Shown in pieces: positions 1-8,148 of a stretch of DNA of 64,000 nt. The DNA is from an uncultured Gemmatimonadota bacterium (GTDB lineage Bacteria > Latescibacterota > UBA2968 > UBA8231), in contig CAITNQ010000307.1 of the NCBI GenBank assembly GCA_903893785.1, forward strand, positions 1 through 64,000, written 5' to 3'. The number at the start of each line of letters is the position of its first letter. Positions within the stretch are counted from its first letter, which is position 1. Below the pieces are notes generated by a model that saw only the letters and a program-made list of their open reading frames with translations, had not been told where the DNA came from and ran no database searches. The position numbers were made by a program, and so were the translations under genes.

Positions 1-1539
1 CAGGTACACCACGTGGTACAGGCAGACCGCGACCATGGCGACCGCGGCGCCGCGATGGATGGCGCGCCGCAGGCTCTCGCCTTCCCCGAAGGCCGTCAGC
101 GGTACGGCCCACCAACTGCCGGGGAACTTCAGCGCGAAGCCGGTGTACGCCAGGGTCAGGAAAGACAGCGCCATCACCGCGTGCTGCAGTCGTTCACCGG
201 CAGTGAAGCGCAGGTAGTCGGTCCCGTAGCTCAGGCGGCCCTTCTTGAAGTTGCGGCGGTAATCCAGCGCATTGTGCACAGCCATGCCGCCGATGACCAC
301 CACGATGAGCATCACATACATGCGGCGCACATAGGACACCAGCGGATCCTCGCCGTTGGCCACGCCGTCGTTGGTGTGGATGGTGCCGACGGCGAAGCTC
401 TCCCCGGCGCCGGGATGGCATTTACCGCAGGTTCGCGGCAGGTTCGCTTTGTTGATCGACGACAACGAGTCAGACGAAGGCAGGATGTCGTGTACCCCGT
501 GGCAGCTGGCGCAGTTGGCCACTACGGTAGAGCCGGAACGCTCGGCCAGGCCGTGGTAACTGGACAGGTAGCTGCTCAGACGGCCGCGACTGAGACCATA
601 GCGGCTGGTAACGCGGAGGCTCTCGTGGCACTGGACACAGGTGCTGTTGACCAGGGTGCTCGGGTAGACGCGGGACAGCGGGTCCTGGGGGGCCCGGATC
701 TCGTGCTCGCCGTGGCAGTCGACGCAGTTGGGCGCGTTGCGGTCGCCGCGAGCCAGGGCCTGACCATGGATGCTGCGGTCGTAGGTGGCCCGGATCCCGG
801 CGTGGCACTTGCCGCAGGTGGCCGGCACCGTGGTCGGGTAGATGGCCGAGCGCGGGTCGCTGGGCCGGCGCAGATCGTGGGACTCGTGGCAGTCCGAGCA
901 GGTCGCCCCGTGTTTGCCGCTGCGCAGCGCCTTGTAGTGGATGCTCTGTTCGTACGCCTCCAGCGGCGACGCCAGGGACATGGGCCGGCGCTTGATGAAG
1001 TCGAGATCCGCATGGCAGGCCGCGCAGGTGGCGGGCAAGTGGAGCGCCTGCGTGGTGGCAGCCGTGTCTGCTATCGCCAGGATGCGGTGCCCTCCGTGGC
1101 AGTCGCCGCACTGCGGGGCATCGGCCTCGCCGCGGGCCATGGCCTGGCCGTGCTGGCTGCCCGCGTACGCCTCGCCCACATCGCCGTGGCAGTTGGCGCA
1201 GGCCGGCGGTGCCAGTTTGGGCTCGTGCCCCTCGCTGGCATCCGGATGGCAGTCCATGCAGCCCAGGTCGCGGTGCACCGAAGCGGCCAGGGGCTCAGGG
1301 TCGACGAAAACCGATGTTCCCTTGCGGTACTCCGTCTCGCGCACGAGGCCACGCTCGGCGTGGCACGCCAGACACGCCTCATTGTCGGCGCGGGTCACCG
1401 CGGGCGCCGCCAGCAGGGCCAGCAGCAGCGCGCTCCAGCCCAAGGGCGACCGGTACGAATGCCAGGGCGCACAGCAACGGTCCCGGCCCGCGGCAAGGCG
1501 GGACGGGCGGGGGCGCAATCGGCTCAACAGCGCTTCCAT
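1..1539 (-). CDS. Multiheme cytochrome c with C-terminal membrane cytochrome b domain (3' end outside window)
   Basis: Reading leftward from an ATG, the frame stays open to the window edge, so the C-terminus is missing (513 codons visible). There is an N-terminal hydrophobic signal or anchor (about residues 33-52). A periplasmic part then carries 11 CXXCH heme motifs: CLACH, CMDCH, CANCH, CGDCH, CAACH, CSDCH, CGKCH, CVDCH, CVQCH, CASCH and CGKCH. From about residue 400 there are hydrophobic helices with histidines (MAVHNALD, RLQHAVMALSF, RAIHRGAAV, LYHVVYL) resembling cytochrome b561/formate dehydrogenase gamma-type b-heme ligation. Inference: an inner-membrane quinol-to-periplasm electron transfer module. 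It is last in the minus-strand order porin, 13-heme, 15-heme, this gene, so it probably supplies or accepts electrons for that conduit. A 119-bp gap separates it from the lipoprotein cytochrome. Confidence 0.88.
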   Translation of the reverse strand, partial: MEALLSRLRPRPSRLAAGRDRCCAPWHSYRSPLGWSALLLALLAAPAVTRADNEACLACHAERGLVRETEYRKGTSVFVDPEPLAASVHRDLGCMDCHPDASEGHEPKLAPPACANCHGDVGEAYAGSQHGQAMARGEADAPQCGDCHGGHRILAIADTAATTQALHLPATCAACHADLDFIKRRPMSLASPLEAYEQSIHYKALRSGKHGATCSDCHESHDLRRPSDPRSAIYPTTVPATCGKCHAGIRATYDRSIHGQALARGDRNAPNCVDCHGEHEIRAPQDPLSRVYPSTLVNSTCVQCHESLRVTSRYGLSRGRLSSYLSSYHGLAERSGSTVVANCASCHGVHDILPSSDSLSSINKANLPRTCGKCHPGAGESFAVGTIHTNDGVANGEDPLVSYVRRMYVMLIVVVIGGMAVHNALDYRRNFKKGRLSYGTDYLRFTAGERLQHAVMALSFLTLAYTGFALKFPGSWWAVPLTAFGEGESLRRAIHRGAAVAMVAVCLYHVVYL

Positions 1540-1658
1540 GCAGGGCCTTCCGACGGGTTACTGACAGCACAAAGCCGACGTCTGCTGCGGTGGCAGCGAC
1601 AGTCGGCGCGGCGGGGCAGGGCCGGCGCGCCGCACGGGTGCACCGGCCCTCCGGAAGA

Positions 1659-3143
1659 TCAGAAGTCGACCTGACCGTTCATGTGCAGGTCACGGTTGAT
1701 GATCTGCAACCGCGCATCAACGACGCTGCCGTGGCAGATCGAGCACGACAGGTTGGTGGCCATGTGCCCGGTGCTCGGTGCCGGCGGTATGCCGTGGCAG
1801 GTACCGCAGGCGCCGGCGCCCACGCCTACAGCTGTCCACACCACCGGGCCGCCCTGGCCGAAACGCCCGCCGCTGTGGCAGTACGAACCACTGCAGGTGG
1901 CGGTGGCCGGATCGTACACCGGGTTGGCGCCACCGGCGCGGGCAGCGGTGCCGAAGTTCAGTTCCGCCTGGCCATCACCGTCCAAGTGGCCGGGTGCGGC
2001 CACGCTGCCCGGCACCTGGTGGCACTCGCTGCATGCCAGGGCTCGACCGACGCTGCCCTCCTGCACGTGGGCCTGGTGGGCGCCCACGCTAGGATAGGCG
2101 GTGTCAGTGCGTCGGCGGGTGTCCTTGGGCGGCGCGGCGTTGTCACTGCTGCCGTGGCACGTGGTGCAGCCCTCCGGGGTCGCCGGATGGCAAGTCAGGC
2201 AGGACGTGCCGGTCTGGCCACCGGCATAATCGCTGCCGTGGCAGCTGCGGCAGCTTGACATGTCCCAGGCGGCGGCGGCGATCGCCGCGCCATGGAAGGT
2301 GGCCGCACTCGGATTGAGCCAACCCTCCGGGTGCATGGACGTCACGTCCGCCCGACCGTTGCGGTGCAGGGTGGCGTCGATGATCTGCAGTTCGCTGTTG
2401 ACCACCTGGCCGTGACAACTGGCGCAGCTGTTGGCCGCCACCGCGGGATGGCCGCCGCTCGTCGGCGGCATGCCGTGGCAACCGGTGCAGGAATACTCGC
2501 TCTTGCCGTCGCGGTGCAGCGAGCTGTTGCGGATGGCGATGCTGCCGTCGACCAGGCTGACCACCTGGTCATGGCACCCAGCGCAACTGGTGGCCCCGAC
2601 CACCGGGTGGTTGTTCGCCGTCGGCGGCATGCCGTGGCAACCGGTGCAGGAATACTCGCTCTTGCCGTCGCGGTGCAGGGCGGCATTGGTGACGACGATG
2701 CTGCCGTTGACCAGGCTGACGACCTCGCCATGGCACCCAACGCAGCCGGTGGCACTGCCCGCCGGATGGTTGTCCGCTGTCGGCGGCATGCCGTGACAGC
2801 CGGTGCAGGACACTTCCTTGACGCCGTTGCCGTGCAGCGCCGGGTGGCTGATCACCACCGTGCCGTTCTCCAGGCTGACCACCTGACCGTGGCACTGGGC
2901 GCAGCTGGTGTCCGATACCGCCGGATGGTTTCCCGTGGTCGGCGGCAACGCGTGGCAGCTCTTGCCGCAGGCATACTGCTCCGGGCTGCTGATGGCGCTG
3001 ACGGTGCCTGCGGGATGGTCCTTCAGGTCGCTGCAGCTAATCAGGCCGAAAGCCAACCCCAAACCAGCCAGGGTGGCCACCACGGACCGGGCCCACGCGG
3101 GCCGACCGCTGTCCATCTGAGTGTGTTGGGCTGCCCGACGCAT
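1659..3143 (-). CDS. Outer-membrane-type lipoprotein cytochrome c with 15 heme sites and 53-residue repeats
   Basis: The protein has 494 residues if started at MRRAAQ. This start lies just past the upstream stop and is preceded by an AAAGGAA ribosome site; an earlier in-frame ATG would overlap the upstream gene. A signal peptide ends in a lipobox (GLISC), predicting lipid anchoring. I count 13 CXXCH motifs plus one CXXXCH (CGKSCH) and one CXXXXCH (CSGSYCH). Mixed spacing of this kind is typical of the Geobacter CxxxxCH/CXXCH cytochrome family. Three CTGCHGMPPT units recur exactly 159 bp (53 residues) apart with near-identical DNA, so recent internal duplication is likely. Role by context: surface-exposed or periplasm-facing partner of the adjacent porin in extracellular electron transfer. 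Substrate unknown. Confidence 0.9.
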   Translation of the reverse strand: MRRAAQHTQMDSGRPAWARSVVATLAGLGLAFGLISCSDLKDHPAGTVSAISSPEQYACGKSCHALPPTTGNHPAVSDTSCAQCHGQVVSLENGTVVISHPALHGNGVKEVSCTGCHGMPPTADNHPAGSATGCVGCHGEVVSLVNGSIVVTNAALHRDGKSEYSCTGCHGMPPTANNHPVVGATSCAGCHDQVVSLVDGSIAIRNSSLHRDGKSEYSCTGCHGMPPTSGGHPAVAANSCASCHGQVVNSELQIIDATLHRNGRADVTSMHPEGWLNPSAATFHGAAIAAAAWDMSSCRSCHGSDYAGGQTGTSCLTCHPATPEGCTTCHGSSDNAAPPKDTRRRTDTAYPSVGAHQAHVQEGSVGRALACSECHQVPGSVAAPGHLDGDGQAELNFGTAARAGGANPVYDPATATCSGSYCHSGGRFGQGGPVVWTAVGVGAGACGTCHGIPPAPSTGHMATNLSCSICHGSVVDARLQIINRDLHMNGQVDF

Positions 3144-3148
3144 GGCCG

Positions 3149-4255
3149 TCAGAATTCCTTTCGGTGGCAATAGCCGCAGAAGCCGTTGTCGCCACGGGTG
3201 CTGCGCGTATGGCAGGTGAAACACACGGCACCGTCGTCGTCGTGGAAATCGCCTTTGCCGATGTCATCGGCAAACGACGCCGCATGGGTCCGCGGATCGT
3301 TGCCCTTGCCAGGCGTGCGATCGCGGTGACACATGACGCAGGTCGGATCGTCGCCGCGCGCATCGTGGCAGGCGGCGCAGGTTTCCAGATCGCGCCGGGC
3401 CAGGCGGGCGTGCTCGCCACCGCCGCTGCCGACACCGCTGGTGAGCCAATCGGTGCCGCCGTGCCAGGCCGGCCGGACACCCAGCTGGTGGCTGGGGTTG
3501 TGGCATTCGGCGCAGAAATCCTCGCCTTCAGCGGCGTGGCATTCGGCGCAGTCACTGGTCTTGCCGCGCGCCTCCAGGCCGTGCAGGAAGCGGAAGTTCA
3601 GCCCGTGTATGCGCCGCACGGTCTGGCCGCTCGCGCCGGACAGCTCCGGGGCCGCGGCCAGTTGCTTGCCGCCCTGGCTGGCCAGGTCTGCCAGGGCTCC
3701 GCCTTCGTGGCACTCCTGGCAGTCGTTGACCGTGTGGCAGGGCACGCACGAGGTGTCGTCCAGACGCGCCACACGGCCGTGCTCGCGCTGCCAGCCCGGC
3801 TGGTGCGAGGCCGGGCGCAGGGCGGTGCGCGGGGTTTGGTGACACACCTCGCAGTCGCGCGGGGCAGCCTGGCCGTTGTGACAGGCCATGCAGGTCGCCA
3901 TGGCCGGCCGCGGACTGCTGCCTTCCTGGGCGGCCCCGGTGTGGCAGTGGGTGCACTCCTGGTTCAGACGCCCCACGTGCAACTCGTGGGTGAAGTTCAA
4001 CCGCCGGTCCACCGGCGCAAACGACGGCGGCAGGTCGGCGGCGTCGTGGCAATTCTGGCAGACAGTCAGATCGGTCGGCAACAGGTTGTCGCCCGCCTGG
4101 GTGCTGGTGGGCGCGTTGGCGTGGCAGTCAGTGCACGCAGTCTCGGCGGCGTGCTGGGCGTGCGGGAAGGTGGGCTGGGCGGTTTCGTCGGCCCCGGCGG
4201 CGACCGACACGGCCAGCGCCAGCGCCAGGCCCACGACGTACTGGCTGGGTCTCAT
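3149..4255 (-). CDS. Periplasmic 13-heme c-type cytochrome
   Basis: This is a 368-residue protein with a Sec signal peptide (GLALALAVSVAAGA) and 13 CXXCH motifs, from CTDCH near residue 41 to CGYCH near the C-terminus. Scattered histidines between the motifs (such as FPHAQH and FTHELH) fit bis-His ligation as in cytochrome c7/c3-like proteins. The start codon overlaps the stop of the porin gene (ATGA), so the two are translationally coupled. The next cytochrome begins 5 bp downstream. The tight porin-cytochrome-cytochrome order resembles porin-cytochrome conduits of Geobacter, though I cannot assign a named family. Likely role: wire between inner-membrane donor and the outer-membrane pore. 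Confidence 0.9.
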   Translation of the reverse strand: MRPSQYVVGLALALAVSVAAGADETAQPTFPHAQHAAETACTDCHANAPTSTQAGDNLLPTDLTVCQNCHDAADLPPSFAPVDRRLNFTHELHVGRLNQECTHCHTGAAQEGSSPRPAMATCMACHNGQAAPRDCEVCHQTPRTALRPASHQPGWQREHGRVARLDDTSCVPCHTVNDCQECHEGGALADLASQGGKQLAAAPELSGASGQTVRRIHGLNFRFLHGLEARGKTSDCAECHAAEGEDFCAECHNPSHQLGVRPAWHGGTDWLTSGVGSGGGEHARLARRDLETCAACHDARGDDPTCVMCHRDRTPGKGNDPRTHAASFADDIGKGDFHDDDGAVCFTCHTRSTRGDNGFCGYCHRKEF

Positions 4256-5517
4256 CGGTTACCTCGCGTGAAGAAGCTCCAGGTGGCCCGGGCGAACAGG
4301 CGCGTGTCTACCGCGTACATGGCGTTGCGAACCGCCTGCACATCGGCCTGCAGGTTCAGGGCGCGGGTGGGGCGGAAACTCACGCCCAGGGACGCCGCGG
4401 CCGCTTCCTCGCGACTGTCATCGGCGTCATCACGCTCGTAGCTGGTCAGGTCGGCCTGCCCCTGCAGCACGCAACGCCGGCCCAGGGGACGGTACAGACT
4501 GCCGACCAAGCCATCGCTCAGGCGAGAATAGCCCATGGTGCGGTAATACCCGAGGCTGTAACCGCCCTCCAGATCCGCGCTCAGGCCCAGGCGCCAGGCG
4601 TCATCCCCATCCAGGCGTACCGTGGCCACATTGCCGTGCAGCCGCAGGGCCGGGTTCGCCTGCAGGTGGGCCCGCAGGCCCATTTCCTGGTAGGCCGACG
4701 ACGGGAAAACGCTCAGCACCGACCCGGCGAGCAAGCCCGGCTCGCGGCGCAGCCACTCCGCTTCCAGGGACGTCCGGGAGCTAACCGCCCAACGGCAGCG
4801 TGTTTCGGCCCGGCGTAAGGTGGCCGTCTCAGCATCGTATTCGAGCCGCAGGTAGGCGCTGTGATGCGACCCGAACTGCCGGCCCGCGTCCAAGCCCGCC
4901 AGCGTCTGCTGGCGCATCTGGGTGGCACCGAGGGTGTGCGAGAAGCGACCGGAATCGGCATAGGCGCCGGGTTCCCGTTCCAGCCGGGCCACGCTGACGG
5001 CCAAGTCGGTGGCGGCCAGGCGCGGCGGTGCCAGTCGGGCGCCCCACAGACGGCCGGCGGACCATTTCCCCAACTCGGCGCTGCCATCGGCAGGTGCCAG
5101 CGGGCCGGCAAACAGGGTCAACCGCGTGCCCGCCGCGCTCAGGTCGGCGCGGACCCCGTCAATGGTACCCCGCCCGGCTCCAGCCTGCACCCGCTGGCGG
5201 CCCAGCGTCAGTCGCTGGCCCTGCTGCTGCCAGGTCAGATATGCATTGATGGCCCGCAGGCTGGGATCGCCGGCGGCCTTCTCCGCCAGGTCGGTCGTCG
5301 CGCGCAGATAGGTGTGGAAGGCGAGATTGCGCGAACCCAGGTCGGTCAGGTCCAGGTTGACCGCCTGATGAACCCGGGCATAGGTGGTTGAGATGCTGTC
5401 CAGACCCTCGCTCTGGTAAGTGTAGAGCGAGGACGTTAGCCGGCCACTGACGCCCACGCCGTGGGCGCTGCCGGCCAGTAGGACCACCGCGGCACTGATT
5501 ACGGCTCGTCTGAGCAT
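4252..5517 (-). CDS. Outer-membrane beta-barrel protein, putative porin of a porin-cytochrome conduit
   Basis: The protein has 421 residues from MLRRAVIS, preceded by an AGAGGAG ribosome site. A signal peptide (AVVLLAGSAHG) is followed by alternating polar/aromatic beta-strand sequence (SLYTYQSEG, AYLRLEYDAET, GYSLGYYRTMGYS). The C-terminus ends in an aromatic strand (ARATWSFFTRGNR). No heme motif is present. It is the first gene of a four-gene set with three multiheme cytochromes. The barrel fold, length and position match the sheath protein of MtrB/OmbB/ExtD-like conduits, but sequence identity to those cannot be judged here. A sigma-54 type promoter and an enhancer-like palindrome lie upstream. 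Confidence 0.75.
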   Translation of the reverse strand: MLRRAVISAAVVLLAGSAHGVGVSGRLTSSLYTYQSEGLDSISTTYARVHQAVNLDLTDLGSRNLAFHTYLRATTDLAEKAAGDPSLRAINAYLTWQQQGQRLTLGRQRVQAGAGRGTIDGVRADLSAAGTRLTLFAGPLAPADGSAELGKWSAGRLWGARLAPPRLAATDLAVSVARLEREPGAYADSGRFSHTLGATQMRQQTLAGLDAGRQFGSHHSAYLRLEYDAETATLRRAETRCRWAVSSRTSLEAEWLRREPGLLAGSVLSVFPSSAYQEMGLRAHLQANPALRLHGNVATVRLDGDDAWRLGLSADLEGGYSLGYYRTMGYSRLSDGLVGSLYRPLGRRCVLQGQADLTSYERDDADDSREEAAAASLGVSFRPTRALNLQADVQAVRNAMYAVDTRLFARATWSFFTRGNR

Positions 5518-5608
5518 CCGCTCCAACTCCTCTCGGCCGGTGGGTTCGCTCCCGAGGGCATCGTGAAAATGTTCGCAGTGCCCCGGGCGATGCGGCGGAA
5601 CACGCCAA

Positions 5609-5624
5609 AGCAAAAACCTGGCCA
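5609..5624 (-). promoter_or_regulatory. Sigma-54 promoter for the porin-cytochrome operon
   Basis: On the minus strand the sequence is TGGCCA-GGTTT-TTGCT, giving the invariant GG-N10-GC spacing of a -24/-12 promoter. The -12 box is perfect and the -24 box is TGGC with CA instead of AC. It lies about 95 bp upstream of the porin ATG. An enhancer-like palindrome is located about 170 bp further upstream. Confidence 0.6.
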
Positions 5625-5792
5625 CCAACGACGCCGCGGTTTCGCGATCAGGCCCGGCTGCCGGAGCGAGTCTGAGGGCCGGTACCCGCCGGTACAGGCG
5701 CCACGTCGGCCTGGCAGGCCGTCTCGTCGATTGCCAGTGTCACCCGAAGCAGGTCGGCGCCTGTGGTGCCCGTGTCGCAGGCCGCCAGAACC

Positions 5793-5810
5793 TGGGACGC
5801 AGGTGTCCCA
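5793..5810. promoter_or_regulatory. Enhancer-like palindrome TGGGAC-N6-GTCCCA (site A)
   Basis: A perfect 6+6 bp inverted repeat with a 6-bp spacer (GCAGGT), in the 510-bp gap between the divergent porin and deacetylase genes. The same palindrome occurs upstream of three other sigma-54 promoters in this window. Position and symmetry fit an upstream activating site for a dimeric sigma-54 activator. The rest of this gap holds no convincing gene; short frames crossing it run through these sites. Confidence 0.6.
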
Positions 5811-5919
5811 TGCGGCCTCGGAGACCGGGGCGATGCCATCGCTACCCGCCCTGTCCGGGTCCCTTTCGGGCCGTGGCGCTACCGGGCGAGGTCCTTGGCG
5901 CGTGAACGCTTACGCCTCC

Positions 5920-5947
5920 TTGACGGGGGGCGGCGAAATCGTTTAGT
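5920..5947 (+). promoter_or_regulatory. Possible sigma-70 promoter for the deacetylase gene
   Basis: TTGACG, a 16-bp spacer and TTTAGT lie about 80 bp before the deacetylase start. An 8-bp inverted repeat (CCAAGGTC at 5961-5968, GACCTTGG at 5987-5994) follows in the predicted leader. This is a weak match in GC-rich DNA. Confidence 0.25.
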
Positions 5948-6027
5948 AGGGGGCGCAGACCCAAGGTCGCCGTAGCCGCTGGCCGTGACCTTGGCCGGGC
6001 CCCACCCCCTCGCCAGGCGGTAGCGCG

Positions 6028-6978
6028 ATGGCCCGTACGGCGCTGGTGTACCACCCTGCGTTCCTCGACCACGACAGCGGCCCCGGCCATCCGGAGCGGC
6101 CGGACCGCCTGGTGGCGCTCATGGAGCGGCTGGAGGACGACGGCCTCCTGCAGCGCTGCGTGCGCCTGACGCCGGCTGAGGCCAGCCTCGAGGCCCTGGA
6201 GCGGGTGCACTCGCGGCGCCACGTGGAGTATTTGGCTGAGCTGTCGGGGTTGGGCTGGCTGGTGGCCGAGACCCCTGACACCCTGGTGTCGCCCGGGACG
6301 TACCGAGCTGCGCTGCTGGCCGCCGGGGCCGCGGTGCTGGCTGCCGACGCCGTGCTCGATGGTCGGGTTGACAACGCCTTCTGCCCGTTGCGGCCGCCCG
6401 GGCACCATGCCGAACACGATCGCGCCATGGGGTTCTGCTACCTCAACAATGTCGCCGTGGCCGCCCGTCACCTGCTTTCGGTGCGGGGTCTGCAGCGGGT
6501 GGCCATCGTCGACTGGGACGTGCACCACCCCAACGGCACTCAACACACATTTGAGGACGACCCCTCGGTGCTGGTCTGCAGCGTGCACCAGTTCGGCGGT
6601 GGCTTCTTCCCAGGCACCGGGGCGGCCGCCGAAAATGGGCGGGGGCCCGGCGTCGGAGCGACGCTGAACGCACCCCAGGGCCCTGGCTGCACTGACGCCG
6701 ACTACCTCGATGTCATGCGCGTGCAGTTCGCGCCGGCCATCGAGCGTTTTGCGCCCGAGTTCATCCTGGTCTCGACCGGCTTCGACGCCCACCGCGCCGA
6801 TCCGCTCGGATCCATGGAACTGACGGACGAGGGCTTCGCGGCCCTGACCCGCCAGATCGTCGACCTTGCCGCACGGCACTGCCAAGGACGGGTGGTTTCG
6901 GTGCTGGAGGGGGGATACGACCTGGAGGCGCTGGCCGGTTCGGCCGCCGCCCACGTGCGGGCCCTGCTGGCCGCCTGA
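6028..6978 (+). CDS. Histone deacetylase-family (AcuC/HDAC-like) deacetylase
   Basis: This 316-residue protein is the usual length for bacterial class II HDAC-like or acetylpolyamine deacetylases. Conserved blocks are visible: HPERPDRL near the N-terminus, RPPGHHAEHD (tandem catalytic histidines, about residue 124), CYLNNVAVAA, DWDVHHPNGTQ (zinc-binding Asp/His, about residue 165) and STGFDAHRADPLG (zinc Asp, about residue 250). It hydrolyses acetyl groups from lysine or polyamine-type substrates. In bacteria, AcuC-type enzymes often deacetylate acetyl-CoA synthetase, which would fit an acetyl-CoA-centred metabolism, but the substrate is inferred only. It is a single gene, convergent with the methyltransferase genes to its right, ending 41 bp from them. 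Confidence 0.9.
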   Translation: MARTALVYHPAFLDHDSGPGHPERPDRLVALMERLEDDGLLQRCVRLTPAEASLEALERVHSRRHVEYLAELSGLGWLVAETPDTLVSPGTYRAALLAAGAAVLAADAVLDGRVDNAFCPLRPPGHHAEHDRAMGFCYLNNVAVAARHLLSVRGLQRVAIVDWDVHHPNGTQHTFEDDPSVLVCSVHQFGGGFFPGTGAAAENGRGPGVGATLNAPQGPGCTDADYLDVMRVQFAPAIERFAPEFILVSTGFDAHRADPLGSMELTDEGFAALTRQIVDLAARHCQGRVVSVLEGGYDLEALAGSAAAHVRALLAA

Positions 6979-7019
6979 GCGCTTCCTGTGCCGGGGCTGT
7001 CGCCGTGTGCGCCTGCGCC

Positions 7020-8099
7020 TCAGGCCGCGCTGACGGCAACCGACAGCGGCAACTGGCCGACGGCATTGACGGTGCGCATCACGGTGAGCAGCCCCTCCTG
7101 CCACGGCGCGCTGGGCAGCAACTCAGTGAAGCCCAACATGAAGCGGATTCCCGAAGCCGCCTCGCGCAGCAGTTGGCGCGTCTCTGCCTCCACCTCGGCC
7201 GGCGGTCCCGCCAGTGACATCGACGGCAGACTCACCCACAGTACCTTGTCGTGCCAGACGCTGCGGGCATGGGCCACACTCATATCACAGACCGGCGGCG
7301 GGGTGAAAGCCTCGATGCAGTCGATCTGTGATACGCCGATCTGCTCCTCGAACAGCCAGGTGTTGGTATCCAGGTGGACACTGACGAGTTTGCCGCGTTC
7401 GTGCATGGCCGCGGCGAACTCATCGTAGTGAGGCAGGTAGTATTCCTCGAACCGCTTCAACCCGACCACCTCGGGACTGACATTGCCGCAGTAATTCACC
7501 AGCAGGGCCGGTGACGCTGCCACCACCGGGTACAAGCGTCGGCGGTTGGCAACCAGGCAGTCGTACAGACGCAGTACCTCGTCACGACGGGTGGCCCACT
7601 CCTCGGCGAACCTCTCCAGACCCATGATCGAGTACATGATCTCGTGCAGCGGCGAGTAACCGATTTCGGGTCGCAGTAGGAAGTCTGGGCCGACCATGGC
7701 CTCCACCCGCAGGAACTCGTCGTAGTTGGGCTCGTAGTGTTGATCGTCGACCATGGCCCGCAGCGCCTGATAGTCGTCCGGACTCTTGAACAGACGTTCG
7801 ACGTGCCAACTGGTGCCGTCCGGCCCGAGCTCCTCTACCTCACTGAGGGCGCCAACGGGCGTGTTGACCTCGTGGCGCACGAAAGCCCGTCCCTGGTCGC
7901 GCCAGCGCACCTCCTGTTCGCGCACCTGGGTGTACACCGTGCGGTGCACGGCCGGATCGCGCCGCACCAGGCACAGGCCGCTGTTGCGCAGACGTCTTTC
8001 CACCGCGGACCGCGGCAACTGGTCGGCGAAGGCGACCACCGGAACCTTGTTGGCCAACTCGCCCCGCAGTGCGGCCTCGACGCGCTCTCGAGGGGTCAT
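7020..8099 (-). CDS. URO-D-family corrinoid-dependent methyltransferase (second copy)
   Basis: The protein has 359 residues from MTPRERVEAAL, preceded by AAAGGAGCGGG; a longer in-frame start lacks a ribosome site. The N-terminus and overall pattern match the uroporphyrinogen decarboxylase (MtaA/MtbA/MtvB-like) superfamily. A candidate metal-binding site is formed by VSVHLDTN and IDCIEAFTPPPVCDM, as in zinc-dependent methyltransferases of this fold. It is the last gene of an island with a corrinoid protein, a corrinoid activator and a pterin methyltransferase fusion. A role as methyltransferase I (substrate to corrinoid) is therefore likelier than heme synthesis. The methylated substrate is unknown. 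It is only distantly similar to the gene upstream, so the two may serve different substrates. Confidence 0.8.
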   Translation of the reverse strand: MTPRERVEAALRGELANKVPVVAFADQLPRSAVERRLRNSGLCLVRRDPAVHRTVYTQVREQEVRWRDQGRAFVRHEVNTPVGALSEVEELGPDGTSWHVERLFKSPDDYQALRAMVDDQHYEPNYDEFLRVEAMVGPDFLLRPEIGYSPLHEIMYSIMGLERFAEEWATRRDEVLRLYDCLVANRRRLYPVVAASPALLVNYCGNVSPEVVGLKRFEEYYLPHYDEFAAAMHERGKLVSVHLDTNTWLFEEQIGVSQIDCIEAFTPPPVCDMSVAHARSVWHDKVLWVSLPSMSLAGPPAEVEAETRQLLREAASGIRFMLGFTELLPSAPWQEGLLTVMRTVNAVGQLPLSVAVSAA

Positions 8100-8148
8100 C
8101 TGTTCCCGCTCCTTTCGCTGGCCCGCGTGCCGCTGCGTGCCGCCGTGG

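Noticed and set aside
1..4255. Many TGGCAC/GTGCCAC-like strings on the plus strand that mimic a -24 box
   Set aside because: They are the complement of Cys-His codons in CXXCH motifs and have no -12 box at the right distance.
13..4441. Very long plus-strand open frames opposite the cytochrome genes
   Set aside because: They are antisense shadows of heme-protein genes in high-GC DNA; the minus-strand frames contain ordered CXXCH motifs and signal peptides, whereas the plus frames have no recognisable domain.
5648..5839. Short minus-strand frame (63 codons) in the porin-deacetylase gap
   Set aside because: No ribosome site, no family resemblance, and it runs through the enhancer-like palindrome; more likely regulatory DNA.
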